NCBI RefSeq assembly: GCF_018811945.1
Contig: NZ_JACRVU010000008.1
Location: forward strand, 1-64,000
Direction: 5' to 3'
Source: Gluconobacter sp. P1C6_b
Lineage (GTDB): Bacteria; Pseudomonadota; Alphaproteobacteria; Acetobacterales; Acetobacteraceae
Length of the DNA stretch: 64,000 nt
Part shown: positions 26,521-36,572 of the stretch, one piece after another
Layout: each line of letters starts with the position of its first letter
Numbering within the stretch: position 1 is the first letter of the stretch
The notes under the pieces: generated by a model
Told to the model about the DNA's origin: nothing
What the model saw: the letters and a program-made list of their open reading frames with translations, nothing else
Database searches by the model: none
Program-made: the position numbers and the translations under genes

Positions 26521-27561
26521 TCAGAGTTCCAGAAGAACCTTGGACGAGCTTTTCCGGTCCAGAGAGGCGTCAAAAGCGGCTTTATACTGAGTTAGCGGAA
26601 AGCTGTGGGTGACGAGACCATCCGCAATCCACGGATTGTCCGCCAGGATCTTGAGCGCCTCCGCGAACTCTTCATCGAAGCGGAATGTTCCCCGATAGTC
26701 GATTTCCCGTGCAATAATCTGTCCCAGGGGGGTGGGCACATCCCCCGGTGGAAAAATCCCCACCTGTACAAGGATTCCGCCTTTCTGCGTGCGCGCGATG
26801 GCTATGGGAAGGGCAGGAATGACACCCGTCGCTTCAAAGACGATGTCATATTCCGTGTCATGAGTGGCACGAGCCGTGTTGATGGTCGTGGTCGCACCCA
26901 GCTTGCGCGCAACATCCAGCGCAAAGTCCTGAAGATCGGTCGCGACGATTTCTGAAGCGCCAGCCACTTTCAGTCCGGCGACGATCAGGGCACCAATTGG
27001 GCCCGCGCCCTGGACCAGGATGCGTTTGTCTTTGACGTCGCCCGCGCGGGTAATGGCATGCAGCGCCACGGAGAAAGGTTCGGCGAGGCTGGCGCGCTTC
27101 ACGTCCAGCCCAGATGGCAGCGGATAAAGCTGGGATGCTTCGACGACCATGTCCCGCCGGAAACCGCCATTCGTATGAGGAAGAAACGCTGCGCTGCCAA
27201 AAAAGCGCATGTTCCGGCAGAGATGTTTCGCACCGCGCTCGCATTCCGGGCAGTGTCCACAGGGTCGGGCGGGATGAATGGCGACAGCATCCCCAATCCG
27301 GAAGCGCGTTTCGTCCGGGCCAACAGCTTCCACGATTCCGGAAACCTCGTGGCCCAGAATCATCGGCTCACGCAAAACGGAAGCCCCCACGCCGCCATGC
27401 AGGAAATAATGCATGTCTGATCCGCAGATGCCGCCCCAGGCGGGGCGCACCAGAACCTGCCCCGCTTTGAGTGGCGGAACGGAAACGGTCTCCAACCGCA
27501 GATCGCCCTTTTCATGAATCACCAGAGCTTCAGTCGTCTGAGGAGTGGAAATGCCGACCAT
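26521..27561 (-). CDS. idnD: L-idonate 5-dehydrogenase-type zinc-dependent alcohol dehydrogenase
   Basis: A 346-residue medium-chain dehydrogenase. The catalytic Zn site is formed by Cys in GGICGSDMHYF and the GHE motif (ILGHEVSG), and the structural Zn site by CGHCPEC...HLC. The NAD(P) fold has the VQGAGPIGALIV glycine motif. The stretch MRFFGSAAFLPHTNGGFRR is the signature of L-idonate 5-dehydrogenases (E. coli IdnD), which interconvert L-idonate and 5-keto-D-gluconate; this fits the sugar-acid metabolism of acetic acid bacteria. No idn regulator or gluconate permease is adjacent. Sorbitol dehydrogenase relatives are the main alternative. Confidence 0.82.
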   Translation of the reverse strand: MVGISTPQTTEALVIHEKGDLRLETVSVPPLKAGQVLVRPAWGGICGSDMHYFLHGGVGASVLREPMILGHEVSGIVEAVGPDETRFRIGDAVAIHPARPCGHCPECERGAKHLCRNMRFFGSAAFLPHTNGGFRRDMVVEASQLYPLPSGLDVKRASLAEPFSVALHAITRAGDVKDKRILVQGAGPIGALIVAGLKVAGASEIVATDLQDFALDVARKLGATTTINTARATHDTEYDIVFEATGVIPALPIAIARTQKGGILVQVGIFPPGDVPTPLGQIIAREIDYRGTFRFDEEFAEALKILADNPWIADGLVTHSFPLTQYKAAFDASLDRKSSSKVLLEL

Positions 27562-27715
27562 GGCTGTGCCTCTTTCATCTGCGCAACGTAGGAAGAGATG
27601 TTCAGATATGAACCATCTTGTGCGCTAAAGGCAGTCACGTTTGGGAGACATGGAGGGCTTTCTGGAGAGTGTCCGCATCCAGTTTGCTGGGGGGAGGACG
27701 CTCTCTATTCCATCG

Positions 27716-27754
27716 TGGGAAGCGTGGTGCCGGATCCGGCCCACCACGCTCCCA
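27716..27754 (-). terminator. Long hairpin after glyS
   Basis: TGGGAAGCGTGGTG pairs with CACCACGCTCCCA (one bulged A), enclosing the self-complementary CCGGATCCGG. It lies six bases beyond the glyS stop on the minus strand. No T-run follows in that direction, so it may act in mRNA stability or as a Rho-type terminator. Confidence 0.5.
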
Positions 27755-27759
27755 TGGCT

Positions 27760-29814
27760 TCAGCCCTCGATCTGGCCGAAATCGGCGATCAGGGCTGTTG
27801 TCTCGCGGAAGCGGGACAGAAGCTTGAGGCGGTTGGCCCGCACTTCCGGTTCCGGTGCATTGACCGTTACGGCCTCGAAGAAGCGGTCGAGCGTTGGGCG
27901 CAGGGCGGCAATGGCCTGCATCGCATCGGTGAAGCGCTCTTCCTTCAGGGCCGTCTCGATCGCAGGGACGGCCTGATCCAGACCGGCAGCCAGAGCGCGC
28001 TCTTCGTCCTGCGTATAGAGAGCCGGATCGGGCGCGCCGGTATGCGGGCCGTCCTTTTTGTCCTCGATGCGCAGGATGTTGGCGGCGCGCTTGGCGGCGG
28101 CGAGCAGGTTGCGCCCGTCTTCCGTCTGGATCATCTCCGACAGCGCCGAGGTCCGGGCCAGAAGCCGGACCAGATCGCCATCAAGCCCCCCAGCCAGCGT
28201 TGCGGCCAGCACGTCATGCCGCTCGCCTTCGCTGCGAAGCTGCACGCGCAGACGTTCGGCAATGAAGTCCGGCAGCTTGGCCAGCTCGCCACCTGTCCGG
28301 CCATTGGTAGCCTGTGCGAACAGTGCCGTCAGGTCCAGACGCAGCCCGTTGTCACGGATCGTGCGGATGATGCCGAGGGCTGCACGACGCAGCGCATACG
28401 GATCGCCCGAACCGCTCGGCAGTTCACCAATGGCAAAGAATCCGGCCAGCAGATCCAGCCGGTCCGCAAGCGCTACAGCGACCGAAACCGGTGCTTTCGC
28501 GGTGTCGTCGGACTGACCGCGCGGCAGGTAATGCTCTGCCACAGCGCGGGATACAGCTTCGTCCTCGCCATCATGCGCCGCATAATAGCCGCCCATGATG
28601 CCCTGAAGTTCAGGGAACTCGCCGACCATTCCGGTCGTCAGATCCGCCTTGGCCAGCAGACCTGCGCGCTCGGCCTGGGCGATCTGCGCGCCGTCAAGCC
28701 CCATGGCCTGCGCCACGGTGCCCGCAAGCTTTGAGATCCGCTCGGCGCGTTCGGCCTGCGTTCCCAGCTTGGCGTGGAACGTCACGGCTGCCAGCGTGGG
28801 AACGCGGTCCGCCAGTTTGGTCTTTCGGTCCAGATCCCAGAAATGCCGCGCATCGGCAAAACGGGCGCGCAGCACGCGCTCATTGCCCGCAGTCGTCAGT
28901 TTGCCGCCATCCTTGAACGGCAGATTGCCGACAAACGCGAAATAGGGCGCGGCCTTGCCGTCCGGATTGCGCAGGGCAAAATAGCGCTGGTTGATCCGCA
29001 TGGAGACCTGCATCACTTCGGCAGGCAGATCCATGAATGCTGCGTCGATCTTACCCAGAAGCGGTACCGGATATTCGACCAGTCCGCAGACTTCATTGAC
29101 CAGCCCGTCATCCTGCACGACCGTAATACCATGCTGGCCCGCCAGACGCGCCACACCGGTGCGCACCATGTCGCGGCGGCTGTCCATGTCCACGATAACC
29201 GAGCGCGTCTCAAGCTCTTCCTGCCACTGCTGGCCGGACAGGATCTCGAACGGTCCCGGCGCCAGAAAGCGATGGCCTTCGGAGAGGTTGGATGCCTTCA
29301 GACCATGTGCGTCGTCCCCTTCGCGGGCGAGGGCGAACGGCACGACATGCCCGTCCAGCAAACAGGCGATCCGGCGCAGCGGGCGGACCCAGGTGAAGTT
29401 CGAGCCCGCACCCCAGCGCATGGATTTCGGCCAGGGGAATTTCCACAGAAGCTCGGGCACAGCTTCGGTCACGCGGCTTTCCGCGCTTACCGGATCGAGC
29501 GATTTGTTCAGAACCCAGAAGCCGTTTTCCAGCGTCAGCTCATCCGGTGTGACGCCATGCTTTCGGGTGAATCCGGCCAGAGCCTTCTCTGGCGCACCCT
29601 CACGCGGGCCGCGTTCTGACACGCTGCGGGCCGGGATTTCGGCATCGACGGTCAGGATTGCCGCAATGCGACGGGCGCCGAAGAACGTGCGCAGATCGCG
29701 CGGGTTCAGGCCATCCAGTGCCTTCGTGAGCAGCGAACCGAGATCATCGGCCGCGCGGGCCTGCATGCCGGAGGGGATTTCCTCGCTGAACAGTTCGATA
29801 AAGAGTTCAGCCAT
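27760..29814 (-). CDS. glyS: Glycyl-tRNA synthetase beta subunit
   Basis: A 684-residue beta subunit of the tetrameric bacterial GlyRS that binds tRNA-Gly. It begins [18 protein letters not shown], with [13 protein letters not shown], the conserved [10 protein letters not shown] (about residue 150), EVLILR-type blocks and a C-terminal HD-like and anticodon-binding region ([26 protein letters not shown]). The ATG at 29814 is used because it starts the conserved sequence and overlaps the glyQ stop by eight bases. Longer frames upstream lie inside glyQ. Confidence 0.96.
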   Translation of the reverse strand: MAELFIELFSEEIPSGMQARAADDLGSLLTKALDGLNPRDLRTFFGARRIAAILTVDAEIPARSVSERGPREGAPEKALAGFTRKHGVTPDELTLENGFWVLNKSLDPVSAESRVTEAVPELLWKFPWPKSMRWGAGSNFTWVRPLRRIACLLDGHVVPFALAREGDDAHGLKASNLSEGHRFLAPGPFEILSGQQWQEELETRSVIVDMDSRRDMVRTGVARLAGQHGITVVQDDGLVNEVCGLVEYPVPLLGKIDAAFMDLPAEVMQVSMRINQRYFALRNPDGKAAPYFAFVGNLPFKDGGKLTTAGNERVLRARFADARHFWDLDRKTKLADRVPTLAAVTFHAKLGTQAERAERISKLAGTVAQAMGLDGAQIAQAERAGLLAKADLTTGMVGEFPELQGIMGGYYAAHDGEDEAVSRAVAEHYLPRGQSDDTAKAPVSVAVALADRLDLLAGFFAIGELPSGSGDPYALRRAALGIIRTIRDNGLRLDLTALFAQATNGRTGGELAKLPDFIAERLRVQLRSEGERHDVLAATLAGGLDGDLVRLLARTSALSEMIQTEDGRNLLAAAKRAANILRIEDKKDGPHTGAPDPALYTQDEERALAAGLDQAVPAIETALKEERFTDAMQAIAALRPTLDRFFEAVTVNAPEPEVRANRLKLLSRFRETTALIADFGQIEG

Positions 29815-30685
29815 GGGACGTCTCCTCCTCACCGGCGAGCCAGGCTTCGCAGGCGGCTTTGGCAAGCGCTCGGACGCGCCCGATATAGGATGCGCGCTCG
29901 GAGACGGAGATCACGCCTCGCGCATCGAGCAGATTGAACAGATGGGAGGCCTTGAGGCACTGGTCATAGGCGGGCTGGGCCACACCGGCCTCGGAGAGGC
30001 GCATGGACTCACGCTCGGCATCGTTGAAATGGGTCAGCAGCATCTGCGTGTCGGCGAGCTCGAAATTGTGGCGCGAATAGTCCTGTTCGGCGCGCAGGAA
30101 CACGTCGCCATAGGTCAGGCCCTTGCCGTTGAAATCGAGGTCATAGACGTTCTCGACGCCCTGCACATACATTGCCAGCCGCTCGAGCCCGTAGGTCAGC
30201 TCCGTGGACGGCAGGACGGTCGGAATGCCACCGACCTGCTGGAAATAGGTGAACTGCGAGACTTCCATCCCGTCACACCAGACTTCCCAGCCCAGTCCCC
30301 AGGCGCCGATGGTCGGGTTTTCCCAGTCATCCTCGACGAATCGGATATCGTGCAGTTCGGGGTCGATCCCGATGGCGCGATAGCTGTCGAGCAGAAGCTG
30401 CTGGCTGTCTTCCGGTGTCGGCTTGAGCAGCACCTGATACTGGTAATAGTGCTGAAGACGGTTCGGGTTCTCGCCATAGCGGCCATCCGACGGACGGCGG
30501 CAGGGCTGCACATAGGCGGCGGCCCAAGGCTTGGGGCCGAGTGCGCGGAGCGTGGTGTGAGGGGAGAGCGTGCCTGCTCCGAGTTCGGTATCGTAAGGCT
30601 GCAGAATGGCGCAGCCCTTCTCGGACCAGAATTGATGAAGGCGCAGGATCAGGTCCTGAAAGCAGAGCGGCCGGGTCGCAGACAA
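29807..30685 (-). CDS. glyQ: Glycyl-tRNA synthetase alpha subunit (TTG start)
   Basis: A 292-residue catalytic subunit that activates glycine. Conserved sequence begins [20 protein letters not shown] and continues [36 protein letters not shown], and [20 protein letters not shown]. There is no ATG near the conserved start. A TTG at 30685 with GGAG nine bases upstream gives the family's usual length, and I take it as the start. The frame stays open to 30970 but without family sequence, and its 5' part overlaps the divergent DUF2076 gene. Translationally coupled to glyS. Confidence 0.93.
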   Translation of the reverse strand: MSATRPLCFQDLILRLHQFWSEKGCAILQPYDTELGAGTLSPHTTLRALGPKPWAAAYVQPCRRPSDGRYGENPNRLQHYYQYQVLLKPTPEDSQQLLLDSYRAIGIDPELHDIRFVEDDWENPTIGAWGLGWEVWCDGMEVSQFTYFQQVGGIPTVLPSTELTYGLERLAMYVQGVENVYDLDFNGKGLTYGDVFLRAEQDYSRHNFELADTQMLLTHFNDAERESMRLSEAGVAQPAYDQCLKASHLFNLLDARGVISVSERASYIGRVRALAKAACEAWLAGEEETSHG

Positions 30686-30839
30686 TTCGATAGGCTCCGG
30701 TTGGCAGAAATCGGGCGCCACCTTACAGGCACAGGCCCTCAACCGGAAGGGAGCGTCATTTCGCCGATCTTGTAGACTGGGCGCGAGTGCATCATATGAT
30801 TGAGGCTCTGCAATTTCTTCATCTGGAAGGATGATGACG

Positions 30840-31607
30840 ATGAACAACGAAGAACGCGATCTGATCGCCCGTTTCGTCGCCCGTGTCGGGGGAGGGCCGC
30901 AGGTCACGGGGCCTGGACAGCCACCGGCCGCGCCTCTGCCGCCGATCGACCCTGAAGCGGACCGCTTCATCGCTGAAAACTTCCAGAAATATCCGGAAGC
31001 CCGCTATCGCGTCACGCAGATGGCCGTGGTGCAGGAAGCCGCGCTGGCGCAGGCCCAGAACCGCATCCGCCAGCTCGAGTTCCAGCTCCAGCAGGCCCAG
31101 CAGCAGCTCGCGCAGGTCCAGCAGTCGGGCGGGTCCAAGCCGGGACTGTTCGGTGGTCTGTTCGGCGGCGGTAACCGTCCGCAGCAGTCGGCACCGCCGC
31201 CGGGCTGGGGTTCGCAGGCCGCTCCTCCGCCAAACTTTATGCCGCAGCAGCAGTATGCCTATCCGCCGGGTTATCAGCCGGGCATGTTCCAGCGCGGTGG
31301 TTCGGGCTTCCTTGGCTCGGCCCTGACGACGGCCGCAGGTGTGGCTGGCGGCATGATGGCTGCCAATGCGCTTGAAGGCCTGTTCTCCGACCATCACGGT
31401 GGTGGCGATGCTGCCGGTGGCTGGGGTGCGGGTGGCGACACCATCATCAACAACTATGGCGGTGACGCCTCGGCCTCCGATCCCTTTGGCGGGGCCGGAA
31501 CCGATGCCGGCAGCTTCTCCGATTCCGACTTTGGCGGCGGCGGCGATGCTGGTGGTGGCGGAGATTTCGGCGGCGGTGACGGCGGCGGCTTCGACGACAT
31601 GTTCTGA
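30840..31607 (+). CDS. DUF2076 family protein
   Basis: A 255-residue protein. The N-terminal helical part ([15 protein letters not shown]) is followed by the conserved [26 protein letters not shown] region and a coiled coil of Gln-rich repeats (about residues 65-100). A Pro/Gln linker, a hydrophobic Gly/Ala stretch ([23 protein letters not shown]) and a very Gly/Asp-rich C-terminus ending DDMF follow. Family function is unknown; it is usually a membrane-associated or periplasmic proteobacterial protein. ATGs at 30831, 30834 and 30840 are possible; 30840 has GGAAGG at best spacing. It is divergent from glyQ and followed by a strong terminator. Confidence 0.78.
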   Translation: MNNEERDLIARFVARVGGGPQVTGPGQPPAAPLPPIDPEADRFIAENFQKYPEARYRVTQMAVVQEAALAQAQNRIRQLEFQLQQAQQQLAQVQQSGGSKPGLFGGLFGGGNRPQQSAPPPGWGSQAAPPPNFMPQQQYAYPPGYQPGMFQRGGSGFLGSALTTAAGVAGGMMAANALEGLFSDHHGGGDAAGGWGAGGDTIINNYGGDASASDPFGGAGTDAGSFSDSDFGGGGDAGGGGDFGGGDGGGFDDMF

Positions 31608-31635
31608 TCCTGTCTTTATCAGACAGCCATTATTC

Positions 31636-31672
31636 AAAACCCGTCCGGACGTGATGTCCGGGCGGGTTTTTT
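31636..31672 (+). terminator. Intrinsic terminator of the DUF2076 gene
   Basis: AAAACCCGTCCGGAC / GTCCGGGCGGGTTTTTT with a five-base loop (one mismatch) and a T-run, 29 bases after the stop. Confidence 0.9.
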
Positions 31673-31750
31673 GATGTTTGCCAACCGGGCGGCCTATGCT
31701 GCGTTCGCTTTCATGACTGTCCCCATTTCCCAGCCGGGAGGCCATACTTG

Positions 31751-33322
31751 ATGTCCCAATCCGCCCCGACCGCCGATTTCCGCGATCTCTGCGCTTTTGA
31801 TACGCTCGAAGACGGGAAGATCACGCCGTTTTCCCTGGACGGCACGCCGGTGGTTCTCATCCGGGAAGGAGAGAATGTGCATGGTTTCGCCGGAAAATGC
31901 CCCCATAAGGAGGCACCGCTGGAGCAGGGGGCTTTCTGCCAGACGGAAAAAGGCAGCATGCTGGTCTGTCCCTGGCACAAGGCGGTTTTTGATGCGACGG
32001 ATGGCAGCCTCGTCGAACCACTGGCGCTCGATCCCCTGCCGCAGTACCCGGTCCAGATCGTTGATGGCCGTGTTCTGGTCGGGCTGAAGCCGAAGCAGCG
32101 TCAGGCTCCGGAAAAACGGCAGGAAAACGAGAGCGTCCTGCTTCTCGGAGCCGGAGCTGCGGCCGTCAGTGCGGCGGTGACGCTCCGGGCGGAAGGGTTC
32201 GCGGGCACCATCACGATGGTCAGCGAGGAAAAGGATCTTCCTTACGACCGCACCGCCCTGAGCAAGACCGTCCTCGTCAGCGAATCCGAAAAGGCCCATG
32301 CGCCCCCCGTTCGGGAAGAAGAATTCTACACCCAGCGCGGCATCACCCGCGTCCGGGGCCATGTGGCGCAGTTCGATCCTCAGACCCGCAGGGCCAGACT
32401 ACAGGACGGAACGGAACTGACGGCCGATCATGTTCTGATCGCGACGGGGGCCGTGACCAGAAAGCCGGATATTCCGGGCGTGGACATGAAGGGCGTCTAT
32501 ACGCTGCATCGTGAGGCGGATGCGGAGCGGATCGCCGCCATTCTGGATCCCGATCTGGCGGTGACGATCGTGGGGGCGGGATTCATCGGGCTTGAGGCGG
32601 CTTCGTCCCTGCGGCAACGCGGCGTGGGTGTGACGATCATCTCCGACAGCGAAATCCCGATGGAAAAGCAGTTTGGCCGCGAAATCGGTATCCGCCTGCG
32701 CCAGTTGCATGAAGAAAACGGCGTGGCGTTTGTCTCGGATGCGCGGGTCACGAAGATCTATGCCGAGGAAGGCGGGGACGGAACGGCTTCGGGTGTGGAG
32801 CTCGATGACGGCACCCGTCTGCCCGCCGCGTTTGTGCTGCTGGGCGTGGGTGTGACACCCGCCACGGATTATGTGTCGGGTCTGGAGCGCGATGAGAGCG
32901 GCGCGATTGTCGTGAACGGACAGATGCGCGTGACCAGAGGCGGCGAGGGCGGGGTCTATTCCAACGTGTATGCAGCCGGAGATGCATCCGCCGTTTTCCA
33001 TGACGGCGCACCACGGCGAATCGAGCATTGGCGCCATGCTGAAGTGCAGGGGCGGATCGCCGCGCTCGCGATGATGGGACATGACACCCCCAACGTGCCA
33101 ATGCCCTGGTTCTGGACGCAGCAGTTCGGCAAGAAGATCGAGCTTCTGGGCTGGGGGGAGAGCTTCGATAACGTGGCGCTGGAAGGCGATATCCGCGGAT
33201 TCAAGTTCCTTGCGACCTATCTCAGAGACGGCAGGCCCATCGCCCTGGCCGGGGCCGGACATGCCGCCGACATGGCGCGGGCTGCGGTCGATTTCGATGG
33301 TTTCATGCAGGAAAAGGCCTGA
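31751..33322 (+). CDS. Fused Rieske [2Fe-2S] - FAD/NAD(P)H oxidoreductase
   Basis: A 523-residue fusion. The N-terminal Rieske domain (about residues 8-105) holds all four cluster ligands: Cys50-x-His52 (KCPHKEAPL) and Cys73-x-x-His76 (VCPWHKA). A pyridine-nucleotide disulfide oxidoreductase follows, with FAD (SVLLLGAGAAAVSAAVTL) and NAD(P) (VTIVGAGFIGLEAASSL) dinucleotide folds, the closing NVYAAGDASA motif, and a Reductase_C-like end. No redox-active Cys pair is present. This layout matches the AIF-like AIFM3/Nfrl group and ferredoxin reductases of oxygenase systems. No oxygenase lies nearby, so its electron acceptor is unknown. ATG with GGGAGG upstream. Confidence 0.9.
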   Translation: MSQSAPTADFRDLCAFDTLEDGKITPFSLDGTPVVLIREGENVHGFAGKCPHKEAPLEQGAFCQTEKGSMLVCPWHKAVFDATDGSLVEPLALDPLPQYPVQIVDGRVLVGLKPKQRQAPEKRQENESVLLLGAGAAAVSAAVTLRAEGFAGTITMVSEEKDLPYDRTALSKTVLVSESEKAHAPPVREEEFYTQRGITRVRGHVAQFDPQTRRARLQDGTELTADHVLIATGAVTRKPDIPGVDMKGVYTLHREADAERIAAILDPDLAVTIVGAGFIGLEAASSLRQRGVGVTIISDSEIPMEKQFGREIGIRLRQLHEENGVAFVSDARVTKIYAEEGGDGTASGVELDDGTRLPAAFVLLGVGVTPATDYVSGLERDESGAIVVNGQMRVTRGGEGGVYSNVYAAGDASAVFHDGAPRRIEHWRHAEVQGRIAALAMMGHDTPNVPMPWFWTQQFGKKIELLGWGESFDNVALEGDIRGFKFLATYLRDGRPIALAGAGHAADMARAAVDFDGFMQEKA

Positions 33323-33415
33323 ACGCGCCCTCAAGGTCGCAGAAAACTTGACATGAGAGGGCCGTCCCGGCTTCCTGCGCCCACTTATCCGCACAGGACG
33401 TTGAAGAGGCCCGAC

Positions 33416-35212
33416 ATGCATCCATACCGCACCCATGACTGTAGCGCCCTGCGTGAGGAGAATGCCGGGCAGATTGTCCGCCTTTCCGGCTGGGTGCACA
33501 GCAAGCGCGATCATGGCGGCCTGCTGTTCATCGACCTGCGCGACCATTATGGCGTAACGCAGATCGTCATCCCCGCTGGCACGGACCTGCTGGAAAAGGC
33601 CGAGCGCCTGCGCGTCGAGAGCGTCATCACCGTGACCGGCAAGGTCGTGGTCCGTCACGGCTCCCAGCGTAACCCGAACCTGCCGACCGGTGACGTCGAA
33701 GTTCTGGCCGATGCCCTTGAGGTCCGCTCCAGCGCCGAAGTCCTGCCGTTCCAGGTGGCGGGCAACGAGAACTACCCCGAAGACCTGCGCCTGAAGTATC
33801 GCTACATCGACCTGCGCCGCGACAAGATGCACCAGAACATCATGCTCCGCAGCAAGGTCATCACGAGCCTGCGTCAGCGCATGATCGAGCAGGGCTTCAC
33901 CGAGTTCCAGACCCCCATCCTGACGGCTTCGTCCCCCGAAGGTGCGCGCGACTTCCTCGTTCCGGCGCGTCTGCATCCAGGCAAGTTCTACGCCCTGCCG
34001 CAGGCTCCGCAGCAGTTCAAGCAGCTTGCGATGGTCGCCGGTTTCGACCGCTACTTCCAGATCGCACCCTGCTTCCGCGATGAAGCCTCGCGCGCTGACC
34101 GGAGCCCGGGCGAGTTCTACCAGCTCGATTTCGAGATGTCCTTTGTCACGCAGGAGGATGTCTTCACCGTGCTCGAACCCGTCCTCGCCGGTGTGTTCAA
34201 CGAGTTCACGCCCGAAGGCTGGAAGATCACGGAGGGCGCATTCCCGCGCATTCCCTATGCCGACGCCATGCGTGACTACGGCTCCGACAAACCGGACCTG
34301 CGCAACCCGCTGATTATCAAGGACGTCACGGATGCTTTCCGCGATTCCGGTTTTGGCCTGTTCGCCAAGATTGCAGCGTCGGGCGGTCAGATCCGCGCCA
34401 TCCCGGCTCCGGGTGCGGGTGATCGTCCGCGCGGCTTCTTCGACAAGCTGAACAGCTGGGCCCGTGAAAACGGTGCCGGTGGTCTGGGCTACATCATCTT
34501 CGAGGAAGAGGGCGGCAAGGGCCCGATCGCCAAGAACCTCGAAGCCGATCGCGTCGAGAGCATCCGCGAAATTTGCGGTCTCAAGGCCGGGGATGCCGTG
34601 TTCTTCGCTGCAGGCAAGGGCGATGAAGTCGCCAAGTTCTCTGGCGTGGTGCGCACCAAGGTCGCAACCGAGCTGGACCTGATCGAGAAGAACGCGTTTC
34701 GTTTCTGCTGGGTCGTGGACTTCCCGATGTATGAGCTGAACGAGGAAACCGGGAAGGTCGACTTCTCGCACAACCCGTTCTCCATGCCGCAGGGTGGCCT
34801 CGAGGCCCTGAACACGCAGGACCCGCTGACGATCAACGCCTATCAGTACGACATCGTCTGCAACGGCGTGGAATTGTCCTCGGGCGCAATCCGGAACCAT
34901 CTGCCGGAAGTCATGCTCCGCGCGTTTGAAATCGCAGGCTATGGCCCCGAAGTCGTGGAAGAGCGCTTCGGTGGCATGCTGAACGCCTTCCGTTACGGTG
35001 CCCCGCCGCATGGTGGTGCCGCACCGGGCGTGGATCGTATCGTGATGCTGCTGGCCGATGAGCCGAACATCCGCGAAGTCATTCTCTTCCCGCTCAACCA
35101 GAGCGGCGAGGACCTGATGATGGAAGCTCCGGCCCCGGTCGAACCGGCCCGTCTGAAGGAACTGCATCTGGCGCTCGACCTGCCGAAGCCCAAGCCGACC
35201 GCCAGCAAGTAA
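33416..35212 (+). CDS. aspS: Aspartyl-tRNA synthetase (probably non-discriminating Asp/Asn)
   Basis: A 598-residue bacterial-type class II synthetase. The N-terminal OB anticodon domain ([22 protein letters not shown]) precedes motif 2 ([20 protein letters not shown]), the bacterial insertion (GAD-like, about residues 295-420) and motif 3 ([13 protein letters not shown]). His33 in KRDHGG is the residue found in non-discriminating AspRS, where discriminating enzymes such as E. coli's have Leu. The enzyme may therefore also charge tRNA-Asn with Asp for GatCAB amidation. The ATG at 33416 starts the conserved region; upstream in-frame sequence is not family-like. A strong terminator follows. Confidence 0.96.
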   Translation: MHPYRTHDCSALREENAGQIVRLSGWVHSKRDHGGLLFIDLRDHYGVTQIVIPAGTDLLEKAERLRVESVITVTGKVVVRHGSQRNPNLPTGDVEVLADALEVRSSAEVLPFQVAGNENYPEDLRLKYRYIDLRRDKMHQNIMLRSKVITSLRQRMIEQGFTEFQTPILTASSPEGARDFLVPARLHPGKFYALPQAPQQFKQLAMVAGFDRYFQIAPCFRDEASRADRSPGEFYQLDFEMSFVTQEDVFTVLEPVLAGVFNEFTPEGWKITEGAFPRIPYADAMRDYGSDKPDLRNPLIIKDVTDAFRDSGFGLFAKIAASGGQIRAIPAPGAGDRPRGFFDKLNSWARENGAGGLGYIIFEEEGGKGPIAKNLEADRVESIREICGLKAGDAVFFAAGKGDEVAKFSGVVRTKVATELDLIEKNAFRFCWVVDFPMYELNEETGKVDFSHNPFSMPQGGLEALNTQDPLTINAYQYDIVCNGVELSSGAIRNHLPEVMLRAFEIAGYGPEVVEERFGGMLNAFRYGAPPHGGAAPGVDRIVMLLADEPNIREVILFPLNQSGEDLMMEAPAPVEPARLKELHLALDLPKPKPTASK

Positions 35213-35238
35213 GCCTTACGCAGCGTCGTTCGCTGTTG

Positions 35239-35276
35239 AAAACCGGCATCTTTCATTCGGGAGATGCCGGTTTTTT
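35239..35276 (+). terminator. Intrinsic terminator of aspS
   Basis: AAAACCGGCATCT / AGATGCCGGTTTT, 13-bp perfect stem, ten-base loop, then extra T residues, 27 bases after the aspS stop. Confidence 0.92.
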
Positions 35277-35348
35277 CATATCGTCTGCAACACTTCGTCA
35301 TTTCTATCGTTGGAGAAACAGATCCCAACCTTCAAGGCAGACACTCCA

Positions 35349-35912
35349 ATGGTCGACGGCAAGAAAAACGCCTTCCTGACAGACGTGCAGACGCTGCGCG
35401 CAAACGCAAAGAAATCCCTCGACGACGGTGCGGTGACCGCTACCTACAAGGGGGACGTCAAGACCACGATCGATATCCTTCAGGCTGTTGTGGCGACCGA
35501 ACTTGTCTGCGTTCTGCGCTACACGATGCACGCCATTTCCGTTGAAGGCCTGACCAGCGAGAGTGTCGGCGCCGAGTTCAACGAACACGCAGCCTCCGAG
35601 CGCAAGCACATGCTGGCCGCTGCAAACCGCATCGACCAGCTTGGCGGCCTGCCGAACTTCAACCCCGAGGGGCTCGCCACACGCTCCGCCACCGAATACG
35701 GCGATGGCGGCAACCTCGTGGAAATGGTGAAGCAGGACCTGATCGCCGAGCGTGTCGTGATCGAACATTATCAGGAACTGATCCGTTATTTCGGCGACAA
35801 TGATCCCACGACCCGCATCATGCTCGAAGGCTTCCTGGCCGATGAGGAAGATCACGCCACAGATCTGCATGACCTGCTCGTCGCCCATGAAGGCAAGCCG
35901 TTCCTGTCGTAG
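35349..35912 (+). CDS. Ferritin-like (bacterioferritin/Dps-type) iron-binding protein
   Basis: A 187-residue four-helix protein of the ferritin-like superfamily. Each helix carries likely di-iron ligands: Glu in VVATELVCVLRYTMH, the ExxH pair in FNEHAASERKHML, Glu and His in RVVIEHYQELIRYF, and DEEDHATDL in the last helix. It also has the family's RSATEYGDGG...MVKQDL region. It probably oxidises and stores iron or protects DNA from peroxide; the sequence resembles a bacterioferritin subgroup without an obvious haem Met. The ATG at 35349 is preferred; an in-frame TTG at 35310 would add 13 residues but has no ribosome-binding site. It stands alone. Confidence 0.75.
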   Translation: MVDGKKNAFLTDVQTLRANAKKSLDDGAVTATYKGDVKTTIDILQAVVATELVCVLRYTMHAISVEGLTSESVGAEFNEHAASERKHMLAAANRIDQLGGLPNFNPEGLATRSATEYGDGGNLVEMVKQDLIAERVVIEHYQELIRYFGDNDPTTRIMLEGFLADEEDHATDLHDLLVAHEGKPFLS

Positions 35913-35981
35913 ATCTAAAATATCCGGGCATATTGTCAGGGCGTCTTTCCGGATGGAGAGGCGCCTTTGTGCATTTATAAG

Positions 35982-36572
35982 CTACCAATGAATCCGTATG
36001 CCACCCGTAATGGCTGCGCTTCCCCCTGCTGCGCCCTGAATGGTGTCCCGATGTCCTCCAAAGAAACTGGCTGTGAGGTCAACGCCCGGAAGTGATTTCA
36101 GCGGATAGGAGAAGGTCGTCGTGACCCCCTTTTCCTCCATCAGCGGAGACTGGGCAGCCCGCTCCACGTCAAACGGACCGACCTTCGAGAGGTGCGACAG
36201 ATCCAGAGGTGCCCATTCCGGTCTGACCGGGAAGGCTTCTCTCTTCTGGGTAAAAGAAAAGCCGCGAGCCGGCGCCAGAATTTCCGCGCCTTTCATGGAG
36301 TTGACGGTCGGGCGCCCTCCGGGCACCCGGGGCGGAACATTCCGGTGAGGTGGCATGAAGTAGGATGGTGCTTCAGCACGAAGCGGAGATGTCCATAAAC
36401 CACTCAGGACGACCGCAGCGAGCCGCCAGTCAGGACGGGTCAGGGGACGGGCCACGGCAGCAGGCTCTCGGCGTGGCCGGAGCCCGAAAAATGGTGCGGC
36501 AATCACTGCTGACCCTCCCAACGAAAACAAAGACTGGGAACGTCGGTAATCGCGGGGTCTCTCGCTACGCAA
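35982..36572 (-). CDS. Putative exported protein, unknown family
   Basis: An open frame of up to 196 residues. The C-terminal 130 residues look genuine: a Pro-rich segment (YFMPPHRNVPPRVPGG), then VTTTFSYPLKSLPGVDLTASFFGG and a terminal GGIRIHW. The alternating pattern and aromatic end recall an outer-membrane beta strand. The start is uncertain. A GTG at 36455 would give 157 residues beginning just before a plausible signal peptide (WRLAAVVLSGLWTSPLRAEA); the ATG at 36572 adds 39 residues. It is transcribed divergently from the small YXWGXW protein across an AT-rich spacer. No family recognised. Confidence 0.5.
   Translation of the reverse strand: MRSERPRDYRRSQSLFSLGGSAVIAAPFFGLRPRREPAAVARPLTRPDWRLAAVVLSGLWTSPLRAEAPSYFMPPHRNVPPRVPGGRPTVNSMKGAEILAPARGFSFTQKREAFPVRPEWAPLDLSHLSKVGPFDVERAAQSPLMEEKGVTTTFSYPLKSLPGVDLTASFFGGHRDTIQGAAGGSAAITGGIRIHW

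Noticed and set aside
32399-35167. 922-codon minus-strand open frame
   Set aside because: Antisense to the Rieske reductase and aspS genes; a high-GC artefact.
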